Shown: positions 14,366 through 21,389 of the stretch, in pieces
How the letters are laid out: each line of letters opens with the position of its first letter
Numbering within the stretch: the stretch's first letter is position 1
Made by a program: the position numbers and the translations under genes
Assembly: GCA_003693875.1 (NCBI GenBank)
Contig: RFLO01000027.1
Coordinates: forward strand, 1 to 24,731
Origin: Candidatus Pacearchaeota archaeon
GTDB taxonomy: Archaea > Nanobdellota > Nanobdellia > Pacearchaeales > GW2011-AR1
Direction of reading: 5' to 3'
DNA length: 24,731 nt
Notes under the pieces: generated by a model
Seen by the model: only the letters and a program-made list of their open reading frames with translations
Databases searched by the model: none
What the model was told of the DNA's origin: nothing

Positions 14366-14424
14366 TATCTCAACCTTCCCAAGCCATTTTTAGGTTCCGC
14401 CATAACTTAAATCATAACAATTCT

Positions 14425-14433
14425 TTTAAATTA
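14425..14433 (+). promoter_or_regulatory. TATA box of GINS gene
   Basis: TTTAAATTA 19-27 bases before ATG 14452. An out-of-frame ATG at 14436 opens a 10-codon frame that stops just inside the gene; leaderless initiation would bypass it. Confidence 0.5.
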
Positions 14434-14451
14434 AAATGAGCTTCTTCACCT

Positions 14452-15006
14452 ATGAAAACATTCAATGACATTTACGAAGCAATGAGAAAGGAAAAATACT
14501 CTGAGAGCATCCAACCACTGCCAAAAAATTTTCTGCAAGAAGTCTCAGAATACTTCCGTGAAAAAAAAGAGTTCATAAGCAAAGAAAATGATATGTTCTC
14601 AGAAGCTGCCTTAAAAAACAAAAAAAAATTTGAAAATGCTGTCTCCAGCTTTCGGGACCTTATAAGAATTCGCAAAAGAAAAATACTCAATCTCGGATTT
14701 GTGGCTTCAGAAGTAGGCATAAGCAAAAGAGACTTCGAAAACCTCTTAAGCTTTGAAAAAGACCTGTTTGAAGAAATTGTAAAAAGCCTTGAAAGAGCAG
14801 AAAAAAACCTCCAAGAAGAGATGAATGGAAAAGAAAATGAGCACAAACATCAGCTCGTAAGATTTACAGAAGACATCCCAGAATTCCTTGATGTTGAAGG
14901 TAACACCGTAGGCCCGTTTAAGAAAGGAGAAATTGCAAATTTGGAGGCTGAAATTGTTGATATTCTCAAAAAAGACAAGAGAGTTGAAGTTTTAGAAATT
15001 GACTAA
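14452..15006 (+). CDS. gins51: GINS complex subunit (Gins51/Gins15-like)
   Basis: 184-residue DNA-replication protein. GINS bridges MCM helicase and, in archaea, the RecJ-like GAN nuclease within the CMG complex. The helical A domain fills residues 1 to about 125, including FRDLIRIRKRKILNLGF and the helix FENLLSFEKDLFEEIVKSL; the small beta-rich B domain follows with the characteristic VRFTEDIPEFLDVEGNTVGPFKKGEIANL. The A-then-B order identifies the Gins51 (Sld5/Psf1-type) subunit. The partner nuclease candidate is encoded at 17.7-19.1 kb but not adjacent. The stop lies just before the tRNA-Thr promoter. Confidence 0.87.
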   Translation: MKTFNDIYEAMRKEKYSESIQPLPKNFLQEVSEYFREKKEFISKENDMFSEAALKNKKKFENAVSSFRDLIRIRKRKILNLGFVASEVGISKRDFENLLSFEKDLFEEIVKSLERAEKNLQEEMNGKENEHKHQLVRFTEDIPEFLDVEGNTVGPFKKGEIANLEAEIVDILKKDKRVEVLEID

Positions 15007-15009
15007 AAG

Positions 15010-15018
15010 CTTAAAAAT
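15010..15018 (+). promoter_or_regulatory. TATA box of tRNA-Thr and probably the VTT gene
   Basis: CTTAAAAAT centred 27 bases before the tRNA 5' end. Because the VTT gene starts two bases after the tRNA, this is its only visible promoter. Confidence 0.6.
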
Positions 15019-15040
15019 GGCAAGTCCAATTCTTTCATAT

Positions 15041-15112
15041 GCCTGCATAGCTCAGTGTTAGAGCACCTGCCTTGTAAGCAGGGGGTCGGGGGTTAGAATC
15101 CCTCTGCAGGCT
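15041..15112 (+). tRNA. tRNA-Thr (TGT) with altered D-loop/T-loop tertiary pair
   Basis: 72 nucleotides. Acceptor GCCTGCA pairs with TGCAGGC, D stem GCTC/GAGC, anticodon stem CCTGC/GCAGG, loop CTTGTAA with anticodon TGT (15073-15075), T stem GGGGG/CCCTC with one G-U pair, discriminator T. No intron and no encoded CCA. Oddly, the D loop is AGTGTTA rather than AGTGGTA, so G19 is T (15058), and the T loop is TTAGAAT rather than TTCGAAT, so C56 is A (15095). These two universally paired positions changed together, keeping a Watson-Crick pair. The other four tRNAs in the window have standard loops. Confidence 0.93.
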
Positions 15113-15114
15113 TA

Positions 15115-15729
15115 ATGAAAAAATCAGGCGCCTTCTTAGAGCTCTTAGCAATTGCCTTTCTGTTTACAATTGCCTCGCTATTAGTTCAGCAAAACATTGA
15201 TTTTTTTGAAAAAAACTTGTCAAACCGGCTCGGGCCTTTAATTTACTTTATTCTTGTTGTAGCCGCAATTGTCCTTGCTCCATTCAGTGCATTTCCACTA
15301 ATTCCTGTTGCAAGCAAACTTTGGGGCCCATTGAAATCTTCCGTTCTCAACATCCTCGGATGGACAATCGGTGCAATAATTGCCTTTATCATTGCAAAAA
15401 AATTCGGAAAGCCAATAGTAAAAAAACTTATTCCAATAAAATCGGTTGAAAGAATAGAAAAAAGAATTCCCAAAAAAAGAATTTTCTTAAGTATCGTCTT
15501 CCTGAGAATGTCGGTTCCCGTAGATGTTTTAAGTTATGCTCTTGGGCTTTTCAGCAACGTAAGTTTTCCGACCTACTTAACAGCAACACTAATAGGAATT
15601 ATTCCCTTTGGAATAATCTTCTCATACGCTGGAAGCCTTGACTGGAAAATCCAAGCTACAGCATTTCTCCTTGCAGTAATTCTTGCGGCAACAAGCGTCC
15701 TAAAAAAATCAAAACAACAAACCCTATAA
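15115..15729 (+). CDS. VTT/DedA-type membrane protein (TVP38/TMEM64 family)
   Basis: 204 residues with about five or six hydrophobic segments. The VTT core can be seen in APFSAFPLIPVASKLWG, then LNILGWTIGAIIAFIIAKKFGKP, with the conserved re-entrant region RMSVPVDVLSYALGLFSNVSF and a terminal GIIPFGIIFSYAG. Members include lipid scramblases and undecaprenyl-phosphate or other lipid-carrier flippases; the substrate here is unknown. The ATG is two bases after the tRNA-Thr discriminator base, so tRNA 3'-end cleavage would directly create a nearly leaderless mRNA. Confidence 0.87.
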   Translation: MKKSGAFLELLAIAFLFTIASLLVQQNIDFFEKNLSNRLGPLIYFILVVAAIVLAPFSAFPLIPVASKLWGPLKSSVLNILGWTIGAIIAFIIAKKFGKPIVKKLIPIKSVERIEKRIPKKRIFLSIVFLRMSVPVDVLSYALGLFSNVSFPTYLTATLIGIIPFGIIFSYAGSLDWKIQATAFLLAVILAATSVLKKSKQQTL

Positions 15730-15731
15730 AC
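15724..15731 (+). promoter_or_regulatory. TATA box of srp54
   Basis: CTATAAAC 21-28 bases before ATG 15752. It contains the TAA stop codon of the VTT gene. Confidence 0.6.
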
Positions 15732-15751
15732 CCAAAAAAACTTGTCTTTTC

Positions 15752-17107
15752 ATGGTGCTTGAAAAAATAGGAAATGCCCTAAAATCGGGAATAAAGAAAA
15801 TATCAAACGCCGTCTTCCTAGACAAAAGACTAATCGACAATGTGGTCAAAGAAATCCAGCGTGCCCTAATAGAAGCAGATGTAGATGTAAATCTTGTTCT
15901 TGAACTCTCAAACAAGATAAAAAAAATCGCTTACGATGAAAACATCCGAGGAGTAGACAAGAAAGAACAGCTAATAAAGCTCATACACGATGAGATAATG
16001 ATTCTCATTGGAGAAAAAAAAGAGATGCGCATACCAAAAAAAGCGAGAATTGTTTTTCTTGGACTCTACGGCTCTGGAAAAACAACAACGGTAGCAAAAC
16101 TTGGATTTTACTTCTCAAAGCGAGGAAAAAAAGTTGCACTTCTTGGACTTGACACTCAACGACCTGCCGCTATGGACCAGCTTGAACAAATGGCAAAAAA
16201 GGCAAAAATTAAAGTATTTGCCGATAAATCTGAAAAAGACCCCATAAAGATTATTGAAAAATTCGAAAAAGAGCTTGAAAAATACGACCTTGTTTTGGTG
16301 GATACCGCCGGTCGCGATGGACTTAACAAAGAATTGATATCTGAAATAAAAAAAATTGAAAGCAAAGTAAAACCATCTATGCGCATACTTGTCCTACCAG
16401 CGGACGTAGGCCAGGCGGCAAAAAAGCAAAGCTTGGAATTTCAAAAAGCTCTTTCTATTGACGGAGTAATAATCACTCGTATGGATGGTACATCAAAAGC
16501 TGGCGGTGCGCTAACTGCCTGCGCTCAAACGAAGGCTCCGGTATATTTTATCGGTACCGGCGAACAACTTCACGAAATAGAGTCTTTTAACCCAAAATCA
16601 TTTATTCAAAGGCTTCTTGGAATGGGTGACCTCCACTCTCTGATTGAAAGGGTTCGCTCAGCAACTGACGCATCTCAACAAAAAAGAATTGAAAAGCGCT
16701 TAAAGGAGGGAAAATTTACTCTAATTGATCTTTATTCGCAACTTGAACAAATGAACAAACTCGGAAGCATAGACAAACTTCTTTCAATGATTCCTGGGAT
16801 ATCACAGGCAAAACTGCCAAAAGATGTTTTAGAAAACCAAGAAAAGAAAATGAAAAAATGGAAGGCAGCAATATCTTCAATGACCGAAGAAGAAATCGAA
16901 AATCCCGAACTTCTGGAAAAACAAACAAGCAGAATTCAGCGCATAGCGAAAGGATCTGGAACTACCACAACCCAGATAAGAGAGCTTCTAAAACAATACC
17001 ACCTACTAAAAGAAATGTTGCAAATGCAAAATCTATCCGAAGGAGAAATCAACCAAAAGACTCTTCAAAAAATAGCAAAAAGATTTCGCAGCAAAATAAA
17101 GTTATGA
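15752..17107 (+). CDS. srp54: Signal recognition particle GTPase SRP54 (Ffh)
   Basis: 451 residues in N-G-M order. The N domain is followed by the G domain with the P-loop GLYGSGKTT (104-112; the second variable residue is usually Gln), DTQRPAAMDQL, DTAGRDGLN and TRMDGTSKAGGAL. The methionine-rich M domain (from about 300) has GMGDLHSLIERV, LYSQLEQMNKLGSIDKLLSMIPG and a basic SRP-RNA-binding region RIAKGSGTTTTQIRELLKQY. It binds signal sequences and 7S RNA and docks on the FtsY receptor. It ends in an ATGA overlap with bud32, so the two are translationally coupled. Confidence 0.97.
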   Translation: MVLEKIGNALKSGIKKISNAVFLDKRLIDNVVKEIQRALIEADVDVNLVLELSNKIKKIAYDENIRGVDKKEQLIKLIHDEIMILIGEKKEMRIPKKARIVFLGLYGSGKTTTVAKLGFYFSKRGKKVALLGLDTQRPAAMDQLEQMAKKAKIKVFADKSEKDPIKIIEKFEKELEKYDLVLVDTAGRDGLNKELISEIKKIESKVKPSMRILVLPADVGQAAKKQSLEFQKALSIDGVIITRMDGTSKAGGALTACAQTKAPVYFIGTGEQLHEIESFNPKSFIQRLLGMGDLHSLIERVRSATDASQQKRIEKRLKEGKFTLIDLYSQLEQMNKLGSIDKLLSMIPGISQAKLPKDVLENQEKKMKKWKAAISSMTEEEIENPELLEKQTSRIQRIAKGSGTTTTQIRELLKQYHLLKEMLQMQNLSEGEINQKTLQKIAKRFRSKIKL

Positions 17108-17715
17108 AACAAAAACTAATTGCACACGGAGCTGAAGCCAAAGTATTTTTAATTGGAGAAAAAATTGTTAAAAAAAGAGTGCCCAAAGCCTACCGCCAAG
17201 AAGATCTGGACAAAAAACTGCGAAAAAAGAGAACAAAAGCAGAATCAAAAATTCTGCAAAAAGCCAAAAAAATAAAAGCTAATGTTCCAGCAATCATCTC
17301 AAAAAAAGACTTTGAAATTGTAATGGAAAGAATCCGCGGAGAAAAACTCTCTGAATTTCTCGACAAATATCCCCCAAAGAAGCAAATGACCGTAATGGAA
17401 AAATTTGGAAGACAAGTCAAAATTCTCCACGAAAACGACATAATCCACTCAGACCTGACAACATCTAACGCAATCTTAAAAGGAAAAGATGTATTCCTCA
17501 TTGACTTTGGATTATCCTTCGTATCAAGAAAAATAGAAGACAAGGCAGTAGACCTTCACCTCCTAAAACAAGCTCTTGAAGCAAAACATTTCAAAAACCA
17601 CGAAAGGCTATTCCAAGCATTCCTCAAGGGATACTCCCCAAAAGAACAAAAAAAGATTCTTGAAAGATTAAAAATAGTAGAAAATAGGGGAAGGTACAAA
17701 CGCTCTAAACCCTAA
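17104..17715 (+). CDS. bud32: Bud32/KEOPS protein kinase, stand-alone
   Basis: 203-residue minimal kinase of the KEOPS complex, which makes t6A on ANN-decoding tRNAs. Motifs: AHGAEAKVFLI (N lobe), IVKKRVPKAYR with the ATP-site lysine and the Bud32-specific KxYR, the catalytic loop IIHSDLTTSNAIL (113-125), DFG (135-137) in LIDFGLSF, and a C-terminal RGRYKRSKP like the basic tail of the family. Many euryarchaea fuse it to Kae1; here it is separate. The reading frame continues upstream to 16858 inside srp54, but ATG 17104 fits the family N-terminus and gives the 4-base coupling. It overlaps the convergent nuclease gene by 11 bases. Confidence 0.94.
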   Translation: MKQKLIAHGAEAKVFLIGEKIVKKRVPKAYRQEDLDKKLRKKRTKAESKILQKAKKIKANVPAIISKKDFEIVMERIRGEKLSEFLDKYPPKKQMTVMEKFGRQVKILHENDIIHSDLTTSNAILKGKDVFLIDFGLSFVSRKIEDKAVDLHLLKQALEAKHFKNHERLFQAFLKGYSPKEQKKILERLKIVENRGRYKRSKP

Positions 17716-19054
17716 CAAATTCTATCTGAAAGTTTTTCTTCAGAGCATCAATAAAGGGCCTTTCCTTTTCTCTCTCAATAAGACAGCCTGCCGCAAACTC
17801 ATGTCCCCCAATCTCAACATAAGTTCCAGGGTGCTCTTCTTTTAAGTCAATAACTGCTTGTTCCAAAAACTCCTTTAAATTTCTGCCTTCCCTTCCAACA
17901 ATTCTTGCAGAAACTTTTATCTTATCATCTCGATAAGCCATTCCAATGAGGACTGTTCCCTCCTTATAGATTCTTGAGGAAGAAATCATTGAGCAAATTG
18001 TCCCAATAATTGTATCCCTCACCTTGTCCTTCGTATTGATTATTACAAAGCCATCTCCGCTTATCTTTTCGACTTTTTCTGCAAGTCTAAGCCCATAGAT
18101 AAGTTCTTGTTTGTAACGAGCATAAAGCTCAAATGCAAGAGACTTTGCCCGCTCATCTTCAAGGCAGTAAGCTAAAGCAACATCGCTTCTTCCAAGACGG
18201 GAACAAGCATTTATCATAACAGAAATCTCGCGGGCATCCTCTTTCCTATTAAAAAACTTAAGCACATACAGATTTCCCAAAATATTTTCTTCAGAGCCTT
18301 CTATTGCCTTCCGAACCATTATCGCAGTAATTAGTCGTGACATTTCCTCTTCATCAAGATCAAGAAGGCTTTTCTCAGCATCTATTCTTGCTTCCCTTAA
18401 AATTTCAAGAGCCCCGGAAGGGTTGCCGGTAACTCCTGGAATATAAGGTGAAGTTGAATACTCCAGAGTTTTTTTAAGAGGCCTTGTTGCAGGATAAAGA
18501 ACAACCCCCTTGCGAATCGTAAGGTCATGAGTATCGTTTACTATGCTCTGATTCACCTTTGAAAGTTCCGCTTCGTGACGGTCCCCCACAATGCCAACCA
18601 TTGCTATTTTGGAAAGGTCGCGGTTCTGTTCTGAAATTGAAACAGCAAAAAGATAACAAAGTCCAGAGCCCGTACAAGAATTTGCTTCCGGGTCCTCACT
18701 TAGGTGAGGATTAACAATCTTAATTTTATCATTAAGTTTGCTCTTGTCTATTTCATGGTGGTCAAGAATAAATATTGGCTCTTCAAGATTTGAAAAATAA
18801 TCAAGACTGCCTGAACCAAGATCGCTGAAAATTAAAACCTCCCTTTTGTTTCTTGAAAGCTCTTCTTTTAGAATCTCCTCATCAAGCCCTTTGACAATTC
18901 TAAGTGTAAATTTTCTGTCAAGTCTCTTGAGAGTTTTAACAAGAATCGCAGCAGAAGTAATTCCGTCAGTGTCGTAGTGGCTTATCACCCTCACAGGCTT
19001 TTTAGAAGATTCTTCCAAAAAATCCCTCGCAATACGCTCAACCTCTTTTAGCAT
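17705..19054 (-). CDS. Archaeal RecJ-like DHH exonuclease (GAN/Cdc45-related)
   Basis: 449 residues. DHH-domain motifs: SHYDTDG (25-31), FSDLGSG (76-82), LDHHEID with Asp-His-His at 98-100, and VGIVGDRHE; the DHHA1 domain ends in VEIGGHEFAAGCLI. This is the archaeal RecJ/GAN group, single-strand 5'-3' exonucleases that bind GINS and are related to Cdc45; some members instead act in RNA decay. The catalytic residues are intact, so activity is expected. The gene follows the S15 gene, a pairing I recall as common in archaea, and has its own TATA box. A GINS gene is 2.7 kb away. Confidence 0.87.
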   Translation of the reverse strand: MLKEVERIARDFLEESSKKPVRVISHYDTDGITSAAILVKTLKRLDRKFTLRIVKGLDEEILKEELSRNKREVLIFSDLGSGSLDYFSNLEEPIFILDHHEIDKSKLNDKIKIVNPHLSEDPEANSCTGSGLCYLFAVSISEQNRDLSKIAMVGIVGDRHEAELSKVNQSIVNDTHDLTIRKGVVLYPATRPLKKTLEYSTSPYIPGVTGNPSGALEILREARIDAEKSLLDLDEEEMSRLITAIMVRKAIEGSEENILGNLYVLKFFNRKEDAREISVMINACSRLGRSDVALAYCLEDERAKSLAFELYARYKQELIYGLRLAEKVEKISGDGFVIINTKDKVRDTIIGTICSMISSSRIYKEGTVLIGMAYRDDKIKVSARIVGREGRNLKEFLEQAVIDLKEEHPGTYVEIGGHEFAAGCLIEREKERPFIDALKKNFQIEFVRV

Positions 19055-19073
19055 AGGCTTTGGAGATTTTGGG

Positions 19074-19083
19074 CATTTAAGAA
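19074..19083 (-). promoter_or_regulatory. TATA box of RecJ-like gene
   Basis: Minus-strand TTCTTAAATG centred 25 bases before ATG 19054, in the 58-base gap after the S15 gene. Confidence 0.55.
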
Positions 19084-19112
19084 ACTTATGGAATATCTTT
19101 GAGTAGTAAAAG

Positions 19113-19457
19113 CTAATTCTCTCTTCTGCTAAAATACCTTCTTAAAACATTAAGCCGGCTTTGGGCTTTTTGGAGCTTATGTTTAGCCTTTCTGTCAGTA
19201 ATGTTTGATTTTAAGTGCTCCTTTATCCTCTCTACCTTTCTTTGAGCATTTTCAAGGTCTTCGTTTCTTTCAATTCCTAACTCGCGAAGGTAATCCCCAA
19301 GCTTTTTCCCATAAACCCTTACAGTAGGTACTCCGTATTGGTCCCTTAATATATGGCCTATGACAGATGGGGGGTGTTTTTCTGCAAGCTGAGCTATGAG
19401 TTCTTTTAGCTTAGGCTCACTTAGTTTAAGCCAGCTTGGTTTTTTTAGTTCAGCCAT
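19113..19457 (-). CDS. rps15: Small-subunit ribosomal protein S15 (archaeal type), short form
   Basis: The 114 residues cover the conserved core of archaeal S15 (eukaryotic uS15): KPSWLKLSEPKLKELIAQLAEKHPPSVIGHILRDQYGVPTVR, then KLGDYLRELGI and the final helices through ITDRKAKHKLQKAQSRLNVLRRYF. From memory archaeal members are about 150 residues. This one lacks the basic N-terminal MARxHxRRxGKSGSxxP leader and stops after RRYFSRREN without the usual YRELIxxLGLR ending. A TATA box (CTTTTAAAAAG, 19478-19488) is correctly placed for this ATG, so the short N-terminus is real rather than a mis-called start. Confidence 0.93.
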   Translation of the reverse strand: MAELKKPSWLKLSEPKLKELIAQLAEKHPPSVIGHILRDQYGVPTVRVYGKKLGDYLRELGIERNEDLENAQRKVERIKEHLKSNITDRKAKHKLQKAQSRLNVLRRYFSRREN

Positions 19458-19477
19458 TAAAAACTCCAGAAAACCGG

Positions 19478-19488
19478 CTTTTTAAAAG
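19478..19488 (-). promoter_or_regulatory. TATA box of rps15
   Basis: Minus-strand CTTTTAAAAAG centred 26 bases before ATG 19457. Upstream, 19489-19632 contains no gene, hairpin or known RNA that I can identify. Confidence 0.6.
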
Positions 19489-19632
19489 TAGCGGTAGGAA
19501 AGTATTAGTTCAATTCAAGAGCCTCAAAAAACAAGATACTCCAACAAAAGGATTATTAAGAGATTACACTTAGTGCACCCGGCTTCGTCTAAATTCCTCA
19601 CCATTCCAAACTGCCCCCAACCACAAACGTTA

Positions 19633-19642
19633 ATTTTAAAAT
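19633..19642 (+). promoter_or_regulatory. TATA box of nucleotidyltransferase gene
   Basis: ATTTTAAAAT centred 25 bases before ATG 19663. Confidence 0.55.
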
Positions 19643-19662
19643 CCCTCAAAAAATAAAATCTG

Positions 19663-20097
19663 ATGGAAGATTTTGTGGTTGTGGCAAGTGGTTATTTTGA
19701 CCCTCTTCATGTAGGACATATTGAATACTTAGAGCTTGCAAAAAGTCTTGCAATAAAAAGAGCTGGCGAACACGGAAAGCTATACGTAATTGTAAACAAC
19801 GACTACCAGGCAAAACTAAAAAAGGGAAAGCCATTCATGAGATTAGAGGACAGAATAAAAATAGTCGCTTCACTCAAATCCGTAGATAGGGTGATTGGTT
19901 CAGTTGACACTGACGAAAGCGTCTGCAGAACCCTCGAAATCATAAGCCCCACTCCTAAAATTTTTGCAAAAGGAGGTGACAGGACCATTTACAATATTCC
20001 TGAAAGAGAAGTGTGCGAACGCCTCGGAATAGAAATCGTAGATGGTCTTGGAAAAAAAATTCGTTCATCAAGCTTATTTTTAAAAGATTACAAATAG
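19663..20097 (+). CDS. Cytidylyltransferase-fold nucleotidyltransferase (RibL/TagD-like)
   Basis: 144 residues of the HxGH nucleotidyltransferase superfamily. GYFDPLHVGHIEYL (10-23) holds the nucleotide-binding His16 and His19; VNNDYQAKLKKGKPFMRLEDR is the loop with the triphosphate-binding residues; and KIRSSSLF near the C-terminus corresponds to the ISSTxxR-like signature. Members join CTP or ATP to small phosphates: archaeal FAD synthase RibL, glycerol-3-phosphate cytidylyltransferase and heptose-phosphate adenylyltransferase. The extended LAIKRAGEHGKLYVIV linker does not decide among these. It meets the convergent tRNA-Gln gene with a 3-base overlap at its stop. Confidence 0.82.
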   Translation: MEDFVVVASGYFDPLHVGHIEYLELAKSLAIKRAGEHGKLYVIVNNDYQAKLKKGKPFMRLEDRIKIVASLKSVDRVIGSVDTDESVCRTLEIISPTPKIFAKGGDRTIYNIPEREVCERLGIEIVDGLGKKIRSSSLFLKDYK

Positions 20098-20167
20098 CCC
20101 CGCCAGGATTCGAACCTGGGTCACAGGGACCAAAACCCTGTATCCTTGACCACTAGACTACGGGGCT
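20095..20167 (-). tRNA. tRNA-Gln (TTG)
   Basis: 73 nucleotides on the minus strand. Acceptor AGCCCCG pairs with CGGGGCT, discriminator A; D loop with normal GG; anticodon stem CAGGG/CCCTG around loop TTTTGGT, anticodon TTG; T loop TTCGAAT. No intron, no encoded CCA. The 3' end overlaps the stop codon of the convergent nucleotidyltransferase gene. Confidence 0.96.
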
Positions 20168-20190
20168 ACAAACAAAAAAAGCCACAACCA

Positions 20191-20200
20191 TTTTTAAGAT
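20191..20200 (-). promoter_or_regulatory. TATA box of tRNA-Gln
   Basis: Minus-strand ATCTTAAAAA centred 28 bases before the tRNA 5' end, in the gap after the TFB gene. Confidence 0.6.
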
Positions 20201-20285
20201 TAACTAAAGCTTTCTTTTATCAAAACTAAAAATCCAAAAACGCAAACAAAAACAAACACCTCAAGCCTCAGTCTATGAAATTTCT

Positions 20286-21221
20286 CTAACGAGAAGCTTT
20301 GGGTTTTTTTCTCTCGTTTTCTTTAATTTTTATTTTTTCTTCAAGCTTCAACCTTTCTAAAAGCTCCTTGTATCGGTTCCTAATTGTTACCTCTGTTATT
20401 CCTGCAACATCTGCAACTTCTCTTTGAGTCTTTTTCTCATCATTTATCAACGCAGCAACATAAAGCGCCGCTGCAGCTATACCTGCCGGACCGCGGCCGC
20501 TGGTAAGTTCAGAAATCTCTGTCCTTTGAAGGATCTTTAAAGCCTCATTTTGAGACTTCGGAGAAAGATGAAGTGTTGAAGAAAATCTTGAGATATAATC
20601 TTTTGGAGAGCTTGGATTAACGCGAAGACCCATTTTCCTGATTATAAATCGATAAGTTCTGCCAATTTCTTTTCTCTCAACTTCAGAAGCATTTGAAATT
20701 TCGTCGAGAGTTCTTGGGATATTGTAGGAACGACAGGCCGCATAGATACACGCCGCAATAACAGATTCCATACTCCTGCCCCTGACAAGGCCCCGTTGTA
20801 AAACAAAGTTATAAATTCTTGCTGATTCATCACGAACAACTGAAGGCAATTCAAGATAAGATGCAACCCTCCTAAGTTCTGACATCGCAAGCCTAAGATT
20901 TCTTTCAATTGAAGTAGAAACCCTTTCTTGCCACTTCTTAAGCCTCAAATACTTTCGCGTCGCCTGGCTGGAATCAAGTTTATAGATATCTGAAATCTCT
21001 CCAACATTCGTTGTAAGCCCGCTGTCAAATTTTTGAATTGAAATTGGCGCACCTCCTCTCGATTTTTTCTCAGTCTTATCAAACGCTCTGAGTTCATGCG
21101 AAGTGTCCACCATGCCCTCTTCTACCAAAAGCCCACATGAACCGCATATCACCTCGCCCCTGCTTTCATCATAAATTAGGTTAGAACTATTACACTCTGG
21201 ACATCTTTTGAGCTCAGACAT
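20286..21221 (-). CDS. tfb: Transcription initiation factor TFB
   Basis: 311-residue archaeal TFIIB. The N-terminal zinc ribbon has Cys7, Cys10, Cys26 and Cys29 (RCPECNSSNL, VICGSCG); the B-finger/reader follows as ELRAFDKTEKKSRGGAPISIQ, somewhat shortened relative to the usual EWRAFDxEQxxKRxRxGxP; then two cyclin-like repeats (about 110-200 and 205-295) with ARIYNFVLQRGLVRGRSMESVIAACIYAACR and SGRGPAGIAAAALYVAA, and a BRE-recognition helix in TQREVADVAGITEVTIRNRYKEL. It recruits RNA polymerase at the TATA/BRE elements seen across this window. It has its own promoter. Confidence 0.97.
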   Translation of the reverse strand: MSELKRCPECNSSNLIYDESRGEVICGSCGLLVEEGMVDTSHELRAFDKTEKKSRGGAPISIQKFDSGLTTNVGEISDIYKLDSSQATRKYLRLKKWQERVSTSIERNLRLAMSELRRVASYLELPSVVRDESARIYNFVLQRGLVRGRSMESVIAACIYAACRSYNIPRTLDEISNASEVERKEIGRTYRFIIRKMGLRVNPSSPKDYISRFSSTLHLSPKSQNEALKILQRTEISELTSGRGPAGIAAAALYVAALINDEKKTQREVADVAGITEVTIRNRYKELLERLKLEEKIKIKENERKKPKASR

Positions 21222-21245
21222 AGTAAAGTTTAAAAAGGGTGTGGG

Positions 21246-21254
21246 TTTTTAAGC
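21246..21254 (-). promoter_or_regulatory. TATA box of tfb
   Basis: Minus-strand GCTTAAAAA centred about 29 bases before ATG 21221. A second AT-rich element (TTTTTAAACTTTA, about 21225-21237) is too close to the ATG to be the TATA box. Confidence 0.5.
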
Positions 21255-21283
21255 TTTTCGCTTAGGTAATTTTAAAAACAAAA

Positions 21284-21355
21284 CGCTCCCGCCAGGAATT
21301 GAACCCGGATTTCATCGACCGCAACGATGCGTTCTATCCATTGAACTACGGGAGC
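21284..21355 (-). tRNA. tRNA-Arg (GCG)
   Basis: 72 nucleotides on the minus strand. Acceptor GCTCCCG/CGGGAGC, discriminator G; D stem GTTC/GAAC with loop AATGGATA; anticodon stem CATCG/CGATG with loop TTGCGGT, anticodon GCG; T stem CCGGG/CCTGG with loop TTCAATT, normal at positions 54-58. No intron and no encoded CCA. Confidence 0.96.
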
Positions 21356-21359
21356 CAAA

Positions 21360-21388
21360 ATTTATTAACAATGCTCCCCTTTAAATCT
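21360..21388. promoter_or_regulatory. Interleaved divergent promoters, tRNA-Arg / UDG gene
   Basis: Plus-strand TTTATTAAC (21360-21368) lies 22-30 bases before the UDG ATG at 21390; minus-strand AAGATTTAAAG (about 21379-21388) lies 24-33 bases before the tRNA-Arg 5' end. Each TATA box sits in the other's initiation zone. Confidence 0.5.
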
Positions 21389-21389
21389 T

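Noticed and set aside
14436..14468. Ten-codon upstream frame overlapping the GINS start
   Set aside because: The predicted transcript start lies close to ATG 14452, there is no ribosome site, and it is short enough to be chance.
16858..17103. Upstream extension of the bud32 frame (82 extra codons) over the end of srp54
   Set aside because: It is out of frame with the well-conserved SRP54 M domain, has Asn/Lys/Thr-rich low-complexity composition, and Bud32 starts normally at 17104 with an ATGA overlap.
19489..19632. Box C/D sRNA in the rps15 upstream gap
   Set aside because: I could not find a RTGATGA and CTGA box pair on either strand at workable spacing.
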